Source: Chlorella sorokiniana
Taxonomy: Eukaryota; Chlorophyta; Trebouxiophyceae; Chlorellales; Chlorellaceae
Assembly: GCA_025917655.1 (NCBI GenBank)
Contig: CP084611.1
Location: 1,984,001-2,048,000, forward strand
Direction: 5' to 3'
Length of the DNA stretch: 64,000 nt
The notes under the pieces were generated by a model. That model saw only the letters and a list, made by a program, of their open reading frames with translations, did no database searches and was not told the DNA's origin. The position numbers and the translations under genes are program-made. Shown here in pieces: positions 1 through 11,101 of the stretch. The number at the start of each line of letters is the position of its first letter. Positions within the stretch are counted from its first letter, which is position 1.

Positions 1-1
1 C

Positions 2-331
2 AGACCACGACACGGCCCCCTCGGCAGGAGCGGAAGGGCAGGGCGATGCAGACCCCCTCCGGCAGCTGCCCAGGATTCCGCGACGGGCGGGGACGGCTGC
101 GGTGCGGGCGAGGACGCTGATGATGGCGAGCCGCTCAAGCGCAGCAGCTGCGGCCCCACCCCCGAGGGCCCGCTGGCCATGGTCGACTGCGTGGTGTGCA
201 TGTCGCGCGCGGTGCAGGTGGTGGTGGTGCCCTGCGGCCACGTCTGCATGTGCAGGCGCTGCAGCAGGCGGCTGGCCCGCTGCCCCATCTGCCGGAAGGA
301 CATTGCGCGCCGTCAGCGCCTGTTTGTGTAG
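2..331 (+). CDS. C-terminal end of a RING-finger (C3HC4) protein, probable E3 ubiquitin ligase
   Basis: An open frame enters from the left edge and stops at TAG 329-331. The last 50 residues form a compact RING-HC domain: CVVC, then PCGH, then CMCRRC, then CPICRKDI, so all C3HC4 zinc ligands are present with ordinary spacing. In this family a RING at the extreme C-terminus recruits an E2 enzyme and passes ubiquitin to a substrate held by the N-terminal part. That part lies outside the window, so substrate and subfamily cannot be named; the C-terminal position recalls IAP-like and MUL1/BOI-type ligases. The residues before the RING are acidic and Gly/Ala-rich ([11 protein letters not shown]), like a flexible linker. 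The gene is 5' incomplete. Confidence 0.85.
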   Translation, partial: RPRHGPLGRSGRAGRCRPPPAAAQDSATGGDGCGAGEDADDGEPLKRSSCGPTPEGPLAMVDCVVCMSRAVQVVVVPCGHVCMCRRCSRRLARCPICRKDIARRQRLFV

Positions 332-933
332 CAGCCCTTTCTGCGGCCCATCATCCTGTACTTTATTTGTGGTGCACTTGACCTGTTTTGCAAAGGTTGC
401 CGATGGTGGTTGATGGCTAGCGCTTCAAATGTAGCTGTTGTACGACGATGTTCATTTGGGCAAGCTCGTCGACCCCACAGCAGGCGTGGCGGCCCAGCGG
501 TCAGAGCAGGCCGCTGCCATGGCATGCCAGCTGGAAGCCGCGGATGTTCGCCTTCGGCCTCCAATTTCCCGTTCCGAGTGTTACACCCATCCTCTGATTT
601 ACACGCCATACGGCCTGCGCTGTCGGCACCGCGAGTTGGACGTTGAACAGCACTGGCCACACTGCATGCTGGTTTGACGCTGTTCGAGCACAGCGGCAGG
701 ATGCCGCTAAGCGATACTTCAAAGCCCCCGTTTCGAGTGGGATGCGTGCTTCCTGCTCCGGCCTCACGGTTTTTCTTGAACGGGACAGCGCCGCGTTCCG
801 AGCTCTGCTCTCCAAAGTGAGCTGAGCTGCGCTCGAACACCGGTTTCGGCGGCGTGCATTGGGGGTGTGTGAGCCAGCTGCTGCGGCGGTCAGCTGCTTG
901 CCCACAGCTGAGCGGCCGCCGCTCGTGCTGCAG
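332..933. other. Gene-poor stretch between the RING gene and the SRPBCC gene
   Basis: It holds the 3' UTR of the RING gene and presumably the promoter and first exons of the next + strand gene. Short open frames occur on both strands but none carries a recognisable domain or convincing splice context, so I do not assign a start for the downstream gene here. Confidence 0.5.
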
Positions 934-3720
934 GTTCTGAAGATTGGCCAGCTGGAGTTCAATGACATGTAAGTTGCTCATCTATTGCTGTTGAGCAGAG
1001 GCTCAAGTAATTGCTGACGCACCGTTAATTCATGGGGTGTGCGTTGCAGGTGGCGCGAGGGGCAGAGCTCCTTTGTTCGCATGATCACTAAGCCAGAGTT
1101 TGGGAGCTGGGTAAGACCCTGCTTTGGTCTTTTTGACGTTGCATCATTGCAGGGTGAATGCCACGCAGAAGCATGTGTGCTTCCATCCCGCTGTGTTGCA
1201 CTGCAGGTTCCCAAGGGCGTGGCCAACCAATTGTCCGCTGGCAATCTTGAGTTCCATGACATCATCGAGTGAGCCTTGGTGCCGCTTTGCCACGACACCA
1301 TGGCAAGTTGCTCCATCGCCTCTGCAGCCTTGACCTTTCCTTTGCTGCCCTTGCGCAGGTACAACCCGCAGCACATTTCGTCACCCCCTACAAGCTCTTC
1401 GTCCGCACGGAGAGCCCCTTCCTGAAGGACAAGCTGGACGTGAGCATGACGCTGACCATCGAGGAGCTGGAGGGTGGCGCAAGCTGCCGCCAGGTGGGCT
1501 GGCCTGGCGGCCCCAGCACTAAAGCGTGTGCCGCATTGAGTGCCCCGCCCTCCACCCCCTCGGTCCTGCACGCGCTCTCATGTTGTGCCCCCGGCTCGCA
1601 TGCTGCGGCAGGTGCTGGAGGGCCACATCCGGGTGCGCATGTTTGGCGTGGGGCGCATCGTGGAGGGCATCGTCAAGGACTCGCTGACCAAGGTGAGGGG
1701 GGCCGGCACCCCGATGTGGCTGCCCTAAAGGCTGTCCTGGTGATGCCCCGCTGCACTGGCTGCTCAGGCTGCTGAGCCCTGCCGCCAAGCAGACCTACAA
1801 GCAGCTGCCGGAGATCGTGCGGCGCTGGCAGCTGTTCCGCGACGAGGCGCTGCGCTCGGGTGATGGGCGCCAGCTGCTGCTGGGGCGGCCCCGGTGGGGT
1901 GCGAGGTGCAGTGGATCCGGGAGGAGGTGGTGCAGATTCTCAAGGTGTGTTTGGGGGAGCAACGCGTGGTGCGCTGTGGGGCCGCTGCTGCCACTCTGGA
2001 AGGAGCCGGGAGGGCATGCACGGGCGCTGCGCTGAGGCCTCGCCGCGGCCATGGTTTGCAGGAGCCGCTGCCCGACGACGGCACTTCTACCCCCGTCAGC
2101 GCGCTGTGGCCCGATGCGGGCGCATCCGAAACCAGCGAGGACTCGCACGCGGCGCTGGTGCACGCGCAGCAGCGGTTACAGCCTGCACGCGGGGCTGGGC
2201 CAGCAGAGCCGGCAGCAGCTGCTGCCGGCGCAGCAGCAGCAGCGGCAGGAGGTGGAGCCTGTGGGCGCCGCGGAGCTGCTGCGAGAGGGGCGGCCGCCGT
2301 CTGGTGTGGAATGGTCCAACCGCAGCACCACCCAGTACTTTGACGCGCGAGTGCTTGCCGGATGGCGCGCCGTGCGGCCGCAGGCTCGCTGACGGCAGCC
2401 ACGTGGCGGACCCTGCGGCTTTGCCCGCTCAGGTGGCCGCGACCGGTGGCGGCGCCGAAGGCCAGGAGACACCTTGCCAGGGGCTGGCATCCGTGGCGGC
2501 AGCGCTGCTGGCGCGCGGCGCCCACCACCGCCGCGGCATCAGCGCCAGCAGCGCCGCCAGCGCCGACACGCCCACGGCAGGGGAGGAGGGAGGGGCGCGC
2601 CAGCAGCACATATCCCACCGCTTCTGGCGCCGCTTCAACCGCGACTACGGCGAGTGGGAGAGCTACTGGGCAGACATGGGGGTGGAGCCGCCCGAGTTGG
2701 AGGGCGAGCCGTCCAGCGGCGGCGTGGTGGCACGCGCGCTGGCGGCGGCGGAGGAGGCGCTGCGCACCACGTACTACTCCACCTCCCTCTTCTTCGCGCT
2801 GCTGTCCATACGTGAGGGCGCAGGCTGCGGCGGCGGTCTGCGTGCCCGTGCCGGCACCCCTGCCCTGCGCTGCCTGGAAGAGGAGCATTGGGTGGCTGCA
2901 GCTTGTGCCTGCGTGCCATGTCAAGACAGTCTTCCGTCCTCCCGCAGGCTACGGCTACCTGCGCATTGAGCCCGAGGCCGCCGCCGATCCGCATGACGAG
3001 CGCACGCGGCAGCACGCCACACACCGCCACGCGCACAGCCGCAGCGCGCAGCGCGAGCTTGCAGACAGCAGCACGGACCAGCCCGCCGGCAGCAGCGACG
3101 TGGATCAGCGGGCGAGGGCGCAGTCGATGTCGCGTGTGGCCCAGGTGGTTGCCAGCCGCATGGTGTCTGGCTCGCAGGCGGTGGCCAAGGCGCCGGTGCG
3201 GGCGGTTGTGGCCGCCGGGAGTGGCCTGGCAGCCGCGGGCAGCTCCATGCGTAAGGCAAACTGGGCCGAGCTGTTCGCCTCGCGGCCATCCAGCACAGGC
3301 GCCAGAAGCAGCGTCGACGGCAGCAGCATCCGCGGCGTCAATGCAGGAGCAGCAGCGGCGGGCGTGCCCCCAAGGCCCCAGGCCACGCCAGGTGTCACTG
3401 CCAGTATAGGGGGTGAGGTCGGGGGCGCTGGCCCTCCTAGCGGCCCGCCAGCAGCTGGCTCGCACCGCAGAACGATGAGCCTGGACACGGCCACAGCTGT
3501 GGAAGCCAGCCGTGCGGCGTCGGCAGCCCTGGCAGAGCGCGACCGCCTGCAGCTGCAGGGCAGCGCCAGCGGCACAGGGGCCATGCCTTTAGGCGTGTCG
3601 CCCTCCAAAGCGCTCCTGCGGCGGCCCAGCAATATGGCCGCGCTGGCTGCCGCACAGAGCGCGGAGCGCGGCGAGGGCCGTGTGCAGAGGCGGGCGGCCA
3701 TGCCCGCGCCTCCTGCTTGA
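934..3720 (+). CDS. SRPBCC/START-like (VASt-like) lipid-binding protein with long low-complexity tail
   Basis: The first supportable exon starts after the acceptor at 931-933 and ends at the GTAAGT donor at 969. Exons follow with LEFNDM/WREGQSSFVRMITK, then VPKGVANQLSAGNLEFHDII, then TPYKLFVRTESPFLKDKLDV, then LEGHIRVRMFGVGRIVEGIV and TYKQLPEIVRRW. The last block resembles the C-terminal helix of SRPBCC superfamily proteins (START, DUF2505, VASt), which form a lipid-holding cavity. The remainder to the stop at 3718-3720 is Ala/Ser/Arg-rich, with a short ordered stretch (RFWRRFNRDYGEWESYW) near 2635. No ligand can be named. The conserved frame shifts near 1370-1395 between EYNPQH and FVTPYK without a splice site. 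The 5' end is not identified. Confidence 0.6.
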
Positions 3721-3892
3721 GCGTGTGCCGCCGACCGCTCGTCAAGGACTGACGGCTCGGGCGACGCCTGCCGGCATGGCCGCGTAGGGCTGGCCATGCG
3801 GCCGTGCTTCACTTCAGCTGTGTGCCATCTGTTTTCGTGAGCTCTTTTCATGACTTCCACCCTTGAACACATTTTTTGTTTTTGACAGAGCT

Positions 3893-3897
3893 TGTAA
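3893..3897 (+). terminator. TGTAA poly(A) signal of the SRPBCC gene
   Basis: TGTAA lies about 170 bases after the stop at 3720. This pentamer is the usual polyadenylation signal of chlorophyte algae. It also falls in the short gap before the convergent CotH gene. Confidence 0.5.
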
Positions 3898-4027
3898 CCT
3901 TCTACATTCTAGCAGAACCGGCTGCAGGAAGAGTTTGCTTAAATCATCCGAGCTAGAGTTTGGCGGTATGGCAAGGCAGTGTTTATGCAGGACTAGGGTG
4001 TGTGGCCGCTGCGACCCCAAAGGAAGG

Positions 4028-7000
4028 TTAGGTGCTGGCCACCCGGGTGCCAGACTCATCCAGCAGCTGCACGCTGGCAGCGGGGCCCAGCAGCTGCCCC
4101 TTCAGCGGCCCAACCACAAACAGGCCCTGCCCGCCCCGTGCGGCCTTGAAGGCCCCCACATCCACGGCGGCGTGCACCGAGTCCTGGGCCGGGATGACGG
4201 TGCCTGCGGCGGACGCAAGCAGGGCGACGGACAACTCAACTAGGGGGCCTGTCAGCAAGCAAGCAATCAGTCAGTCGAGGCAAGCAAGGATTCAAGGAGG
4301 CAGGCAGGGGCTGGCCCCCGCCAGCCTGGCACGCCTCACCAGGCGCAAAGGTCATCTGCACCGCGCCCTGCAGGCGGTAGCCGCCGACGTCGGCGTCAAA
4401 GGCGTTGGGGTTGGACACCTCCACGAAGCCGGAGGGGCCGGGCAGCACCTGGCCCAGGGCCAGCTGGAAGGAGCCGGGCTGCGCATCTGCGCCACGGCAG
4501 CAGCAGGGGGGGCTGGGAGGCGAGGGTTCGTGAGGGCAGCCATCGACCGGATGGTTTTCAGGCGTGCTGGCCTGGCCAGGGGCGAGCGCCACCTTCTCGC
4601 CGAGCGCACCTGGGATGAGGGGCACGGCGCCGCCGGGCCCGTACTGCTCGTACAGCTGCTGGCGCCTGATGGGCAGCTGCTCCCTCATGAGCTGCTGGTA
4701 GCCGCGGTCGGGGTCGCCCGGATTGCCCCAGTGCGCCACATCCCGCTTCGCCTCCTCCCGGATCTCGTTGTACATCGCAGTCACCAGGCCCTGCACGGCG
4801 CACGCAGCGTAGGCAGGCGGCTGGGTGGGGAGCGCCAGTGTGCAGCCGGTGACCTGGGGCGGGGCGTGCACTGGCCAGGCAGCATGCAGGCACCATGGCT
4901 GCCTGGCCCCTCCTCGGCCCCGCCACACGATGCCCGCCTGCTGCGCCCACCTGCAGGCGCCCGTTGCGATGAACTGGTCCATCAAGGTGCGCAGGCGGCG
5001 CATGTACATGGCGCGGGTGCGTGGCACTGCCAGCACCGCGTCAATCAGGTGGTTGTAGGTGCTGGGGCGCCGGTCTTGGTGGCTGCGAACGGGCGGGGGC
5101 GGCGCAGGGGGCCTGGGTGAGCTGGGAGGTGCCGCCCAGAATGTTGCTCCGAGACCCACAACCCGCGCAACCGACCGCCCAGCACATGCACAGGCTGCCC
5201 GGGAGCCCCTCCACCCAACACCACGCAGCAGCGCTCACGCGTCTTGGTCAGGTCTGCATCCACGTTGGCCGGCAGCGAGGAGTTGGCGGGCAGGGCCTGG
5301 CGCAGGGTGCGTGCGGCCCGTGCCAGCAGGTCGCTGCCGCCGCCCGCGGCCTTGGCGCAGCCGCCCAGCAGCTTGCGGCCTCCGGTGGTGTACAGGTCGT
5401 ACTGCGCGGAGATGAGGCCCCAGGGCGTCTTCACGGCCAGGTCCTAGGGGGCAGAGGGGTTGGCAGGAGAGGACAGGGTTGCTGTGACCGGCCAGCAAGG
5501 GGTTGCTGTGGCCGGCTGTTGTGCCCGACCACCAGCGCCAAGCCCCGAGACTGCGGGTGGGCGCTGCCCCCACCTGCGGGTGGTTGCTGTCGCAGTAGAG
5601 GGGTGAGTTCCATTGCTCGCAGGCCAGGATGCAGTAGTCGGGGCGGGCTTGCCTCCCAGGCCGCGATCGATTCCAAAGGCTGCGTGGGCAGGCGGGGCAG
5701 CACCGAGTTTGGGATGGGCAGCGCTGAGGCGATTACAGGCAGCAAGAGGCGTCGTGCTGGGGGCCTTGCTTCAGAAAAAACAGACCCACGCCAAGACGCA
5801 CCAGACTCCACATCCCTGCGCAAGGAGACACGAGGGTGGGGGGTGGGGGTGGGGGGCACACAGGGGGGGGCCGGTCGATGAGCAGGAGCAAGTGGGAGCT
5901 GCCACGGGTGCTACCGCGCAGCCAACCGTGGAGGCAGGGCGCTCACCATGGGAACATGGACCACTGCCCGCTGCCGGGGTCCTGGTAGGCGTAGAAGTTC
6001 TTGGTGCAGCGGTCCTGGTTGAGCAGCAGGGTCTGGGCAGCCATGTGGTTGATGACCTGGCGGGGAGCGGAGGTGGGGGGTGGGCACATGCGCACGCTAC
6101 ACGTTGGCCCCAACCCGCGGACAGAAGGGAGCACGGTGCAGTTCACGAGTCAAGTCTGCCCCACCGGCCTCGCCTGCGGCAGGTTGACGGCGTCAAACAG
6201 GTACTTGCTGCGCGGCACGGGTGCGCCGCCCGCCAGGCCGCGCGCAAAGTCCACCAGCGCCTGCGCCTCGCTGGCGTTGTCGCCTGCGGGTGTACTGCGG
6301 CGCAGAGGCGGGCGAGTGCGTCAAAACACAGGCAGCACGCTGCACGAGGGGCAGGCTTCACACCAACTTCGCACTCCTCCTGTTCCCTACCAAGCCCCTC
6401 CCACCTGCTTGAAGTAGAAGGGAACGTCTGAGGGCTTGATGTCCCAGCGCAGGTTGCTGAGCTCGCCGCTCTCACTCTTCCAAAGGGGGCCTGCCCGCGG
6501 CTCCAAGCTGTACCCCCAGCGCTGCGCCGTGGGCACAGCAAGGGGCAGGCGGTGGGACGCCCAAGCAGCCGCCTCCTCACATAATTCGCGTGCCGTCACC
6601 GGCCGCTGCAGCCGCCACAGCAGCAGCAGCGGCAGCGGCAGCCCACCTGCAGGGTGTCCTCGTCCAGCTGCTCCACGTAAGCGAACTTGCCAAAGTACTC
6701 GCCGTTGAGGCGGGCATGCAGGTTGAAGGAGACCAGGGAGGTGACGCCCATCTGGAGGCGAGGTGGGCAGCAGCAAGGCAAACGTCGGCAAGCGTAGCGG
6801 CCCAGCTGCCATCCCCTGCCGCCTGCTCTCCTGCAACCGCCCTGTGCTGCGTGCTTGCCTGTGTGAAGGCCTCCCAGGCCAGCGGCTCACGCATGAACGT
6901 GTTCTCGCCTGCAGGGAGGGGGCTAGGGAGTGGGGCGCACACCATACTGAACAGGGGAGGGTTTAAACATGAAGTTGGGGCCTTGACAGCTGTGCGTCTT

Positions 7001-9541
7001 TGGCTTGGCTTGAGCGCGGCAGCGTCCTCACCGTTTTCAGCCCACTCTGCATTGGCAGAAGAGAGGGGTGCAAGGCTCAGAGGTGAGCTGGCTGCTGGCT
7101 TACGGTCTCACCGGTGCTGGCAGCACATTTCTTCCCAGCACAGGCCAACAGCCCTACTCACCGCTGTTCAGGTTGAGCTCGCTCACACCCCTGCCCTTGA
7201 TTTGGAAGATCTGCAGGGGAAGCATTCGGCAGCGTGGCATTGCATGACAGACTGAGCTCGGCTTGCAAACAGCTGCCCCACTCAACCGCACCCCTCTGGG
7301 TCCCCACGCACCGAGCCCTGCTTGCTGTCCACTTTGATTTTGGGCTTGGGCCAGTTGAGGGAGGTGACGCCCGCCGGCCCAGGGAGATGCTGTCGGTGAA
7401 GGTGCCGTTGAACCAAAGGGAGCATCCTGGAACCTGCGGGTTTTGGGAGAGGGGAGGGGGCCAGGACAGGGAGAGGATCGCCACGGGCCGCCGGCAGGGG
7501 CAGCGCTGCCCAAACCTGGCAGTGACAGCAAAAACGGTGCATCCAAGACCACCGCCACCCACCGCGTTGTTGCTGAAGGGCGCCTTGTCGTCCTTGCAGT
7601 AGCTGCGTAAGGGCACACCAGCAGGCAGTGGTTCGGGAATCGCTCAAGTCACAGCATGGCAGGCATGGTGCTGCAGCTGGCCCCAGGTTGTGTTGTGAAC
7701 CAATGCAGCCAAACCAATGCAGCCGAGTGCCCTCCAACCCTACTGCATGCTCACAACTCCATGATGGGCAGACTGCTGCTATCTGACGGGTCCTCCACTA
7801 CCACTCCCCAATACTGCTGGTCACTGGGCTTTTGGAAGGGAGGATCGCGTGTAACGCCGCCCTGACTGTCGGTCGCACGCACAAACCACCGCACAAGGGC
7901 GCCAGGAGTCGCCACAGCGGCTGGCACTTGTGCGGTGTAGACGTTGCCCGAGGCTGCGGCGTGGGGACAAGAAGGTGTGGGGATCACATAGAACAGCTAT
8001 CAAGGAGGGCTGGAAAGCCAGCACCTTCCACCGGTAACACGAACTGCAATGCGGGACATGGCGCTGCTCCCGCTGGTCCTGCGCGGGCGCTGAAACTGTC
8101 TGCCCAACAGGGCTCCTTCCCACCTGCCATGGGCACTGCCACCTCTTGACCATACCCCACAACGTACACCAGCTCCACCGTGGCAAGCGGGAACTGTTGG
8201 GGGCTGACGGTGGCGGTCACAGGAATGGCTGCGCCACCGCTTGGGCGCGGGTTGGCTGTGCGGTTGGTGCTGGAAGAGGGGTTTGGCAGTGTCAATTCAG
8301 TCAAAAGCCAGAAGCGTTCAATCAGCATGCCTTGTAATGCTACTAATGAATAAAGGTGACAACTGCCAGGCTGCAAAGCTCCACACCATGTGTTTGCATG
8401 CAAGCTGGGCGGGACAACCGCAAGGCCCGCCTCACCCAATGACCAGTGGGCCGCCTGGGCGCGGGCCGCTGTTGGGCTTGCCGGGGTCGGGGTGGCGAGC
8501 ACCGCATATCGCGGGCTGCTCTCTGCCGCTGCAGCAACCTGCCCACCCACAGTGCCAAAGGATACGTCTGTCGGGAGCCTGCGTGCCAGGACAACACTCA
8601 GGAGTGAGGACAGCAGCATGGGAGTGCCTCCGCTGGCATCGACGCACAGACTTTCCACCGCGGGCAAAGCCAGTTGGAGCAGCGGACGGCAGCCCAGCCC
8701 CCGTGCGCACACTGGAAAGCGGACGCCTGACACCTCGGAGCCATCAGCCGCCAAAAGACCAACATAACCATCATCGCCCGACAGTGCAAAGCTGGTGTGA
8801 AGGGGGCGGAGGGGTTGGAGCGGTCCTTGCTGCTGGCAAACACCAGCAAGTACTGGCCGGGGGCCAGGGAAACCCCTGAGGTGAAGGCCCAGGTGCGGCT
8901 GCCATCCTGTCGGTCTGTCAGCTTATATCCCTGCAGGACAGAGCGGCATGGGCGCAGGTGTTGTGGAACAACGCCGCAGTGGAGAGGCATGCCTGGGCTG
9001 ACGCTGGCTCACCGCCAGGCTGACGGTTTGGGTGCCTGTGTTGTACAGCTCAATCCAGTCGCTGCTGTCGCCGTCGTCGTCCGTAAGCGTGTTTTTGTTG
9101 GAGGTCTGGAGCTCGGAGATAATGACCTGCGCAGACCGTCAACCAGGGAGTGAGCAATCATGTTGTCAAAATGCGCTGCAGGCTCCTTCTTCATGCACAT
9201 CCCGCCTTTCCAAACAGATCTGCATGAATGACATGGTCTGCAGGCTGCGCATAGTGTCCGTGTGCAGCAGTAGCAAGAGCCTGGCTCTTGGATGGCACAC
9301 ACCTCGCCGTCAGCAGTTGGGGCAAGGATGCCGCGGCTGCTTCCTGCCGTGCCTCCTGATCCATCTTGGCCTGCATGGTTGTACACAGGGGGCAAGAGTG
9401 GGTTGGCCTGCCCTGTAGACCGCGTGAGGGAGCCATTGAAAGAGCCCGGGGCTCATTCTCACCCTGAGCTGCAGCCTGGTGGGCCACCTCTGAGGCCACC
9501 AGGACTGCTAGCAGCACAAGGAAAGCCTGCAGGCGCCCCAT
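4028..9541 (-). CDS. Secreted CotH-kinase-family protein with N-terminal lamin-tail domain
   Basis: The ATG at 9541 begins a signal peptide (MGRLQAFLVLLAVLVAS) cut near HQAAAQG. Next comes a lamin-tail domain: IISELQTSNKNTLTDDDGDS and DWIELYNTG (about 9125-9010), APGQYLLVFASSKD (about 8850), and a closing ATPTPASPN-type turn (about 8470). The CotH part follows: KIKVDSKQG (7340), GENTFMREP (6900), LNGEYFGKFAYVEQLDED (6715-6655), NQDRCTKNFYAY with the family's probable catalytic Asp (about 6030), SPLYCDSNHPQ (5600) and STYNHLIDAVLAVPRTRAMY (5060). The stop is TAA 4028-4030. CotH proteins are atypical secretory-pathway kinases of bacteria and some eukaryotes; lamin-tail plus CotH is common in bacterial secreted proteins. 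A cell-wall or surface role is inference. About 20 small exons; one frame jump near 7360-7385. Confidence 0.8.
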
Positions 9542-9730
9542 AGCCGCCCTGCAGAGGAGAGGTGCAGCTACGAGCGCGCGTACAGCAGCTCGAGTGTTGA
9601 CAGGAGCAACTCGTTGCTGCCTCTTAACGTCGAAACCACGGTTTGTGTTGAAGCTGGTGAGCGGGAGCACGTGGCAGCCGCTTCCTTTCCAACCAATCCT
9701 TGGATAGATCACAGGCTTCCCAATGTCTCC

Positions 9731-10925
9731 TCATTGCAGCAGTTGTGCATTTTGATCTGCTGCAGAACAAGAACCCAGCAAATACCTTGTTGCTGACCAC
9801 CAGTTGCCACCCGGGTTAAGCAGGGCCGAGACAAGGAGAGACATCTGGACGAGTGCAAGTACAGTTTCAAGCGCTGCCTGGTTTGCTTTGGCGAGCCATG
9901 CTGCCGGGCGGAACGCCTTCACCACTTCATCATTTGTCTCAATGTAAGGGCCCTCCAACAAGCTAATGCACGCAGGGATCGAGACAAAAATCTGCAGGCG
10001 GAAAGCGTGCATCGCTGCGTCAGGAGACAAGGCGGCACGAACAGCTCCCACCCAAGGGGCGCAAGCCTGAACAGACAACCACTCATCAGACCAATACCTC
10101 ATCGATGGTTTCTCGAATGCTCTTGGGCTTTCCCGGCAAGTTCAAGATGAGAGACTTGCCACGCAGCCCAGCCGTCTGCCTCGAAAGCACAGCTGTGGGT
10201 ACATAGCGCAAGCTGCAATGGGGTGGGGGAGCTTGGGCACATGGGACAGTTGCAGGCAGAGCAAGTGACCTCCCTTCAACACCAGTCGGGCGAACGTTCC
10301 TCGAACTGTTGCATGCCAGAGGTCATTTGTAATGTGATGGGCCTTGTGTCAGGCCCACCTGATTGCACGCATCTGCTCGCCATACCCTGGCATCATGCGC
10401 TCGCACACCTGCAGAGACCACGCCGATGTCAGGGGCAGAGATGCTCAACCCCCAGAAGACTGGCGCGAGATATAGCGATTTGCGACATGCAGGCACATGC
10501 GTCATATATCCACACCGCTTCTGTTGCCTCGGGCGTGACATCCCGTGGAGCAGGCCCTGTGCCGCCAGTGGTTACCACCAGCGAGCAGCCCTCCCTGTCG
10601 CACAGCTCCTTCAGCGTCTCCTCAATCAGTGGCCGCTCATCAGGAATGACTCGGTACACAGCCTCCCAACTGCAGGAGAGTTGGCGGCGGGTGAGTCTGC
10701 ACCTGCAAAACGCGCCTGAGCTACCGCTCAGGGCGGCTGTTGGCGGCAGAAAACCCACGGGGACTTGATGGCTTCGTGGAAGAACTGCAAGATCGCCGGC
10801 CCGCTCTGATCGTCATACACGCCCGCACTGGCGCGATCAGAGACAGTGACAATACCAAACTTGGCAAAGTCGCCCACAGACTCCTCACTACCGCCCTTCA
10901 AAACCACCGTCTTCTTGTTACTCAT
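9731..10925 (-). CDS. Molybdopterin adenylyltransferase (Mog/Cnx1G type), stand-alone
   Basis: The enzyme adenylates molybdopterin, the step before molybdate insertion in molybdenum-cofactor synthesis. The ATG is at 10925 (MSNKKTVVLKGG). The MoaB/Mog fold shows as FGIVTVSDRASAGVYDDQSG, then ERPLIEETLKELCD, then the binding loop TTGGTGPAPRDVTPEAT (about 10575-10520), then GLRGKSLILNLPGKPKSI (about 10180-10120) and IPACISLLEGPYIETNDEV (about 9990-9930). Land plants fuse this G domain to an E domain as CNX1; here it stands alone, as in Chlamydomonas. After the usual family end (AFRP) the frame continues about 55 residues with a hydrophobic helix (LETVLALVQMSLLVSALL). That could be a real extension or an unspliced final intron, since GT donors occur inside it. 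The proteasome gene lies 177 bases upstream on the same strand. Confidence 0.85.
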
Positions 10926-11056
10926 TACTTGTGCAGATGGTCGAACTATCAAAGAACAATGAAGCGAAGTCCACAACAGCATGTGGGCACCGCTGGCCGG
11001 CTAGCGTCCGCACAACCAGTCACACTCTTCTTATCAAATTCATGTTACTAGCAATG

Positions 11057-11061
11057 TTACA
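11057..11061 (-). terminator. TGTAA poly(A) signal of the proteasome beta1 gene
   Basis: Read on the minus strand, TGTAA occurs about 41 bases after the proteasome stop at 11102, well placed for the chlorophyte cleavage signal. Confidence 0.5.
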
Positions 11062-11101
11062 AGGCTGCTCTCTCATAGAAACCAGTACAAGAAAGCTTGC
11101 A

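Noticed and set aside
1764-2924. Very long antisense open frames (also 2635-3465, 38235-39980 and others)
   Set aside because: They lie opposite or out of frame with real exons in GC-rich DNA, where stops are rare; they are Ala/Arg/Pro-rich with no domains.
4028-9541. Bacterial contamination as the source of the CotH gene
   Set aside because: It is split by many GT..AG introns and lies between ordinary algal genes.
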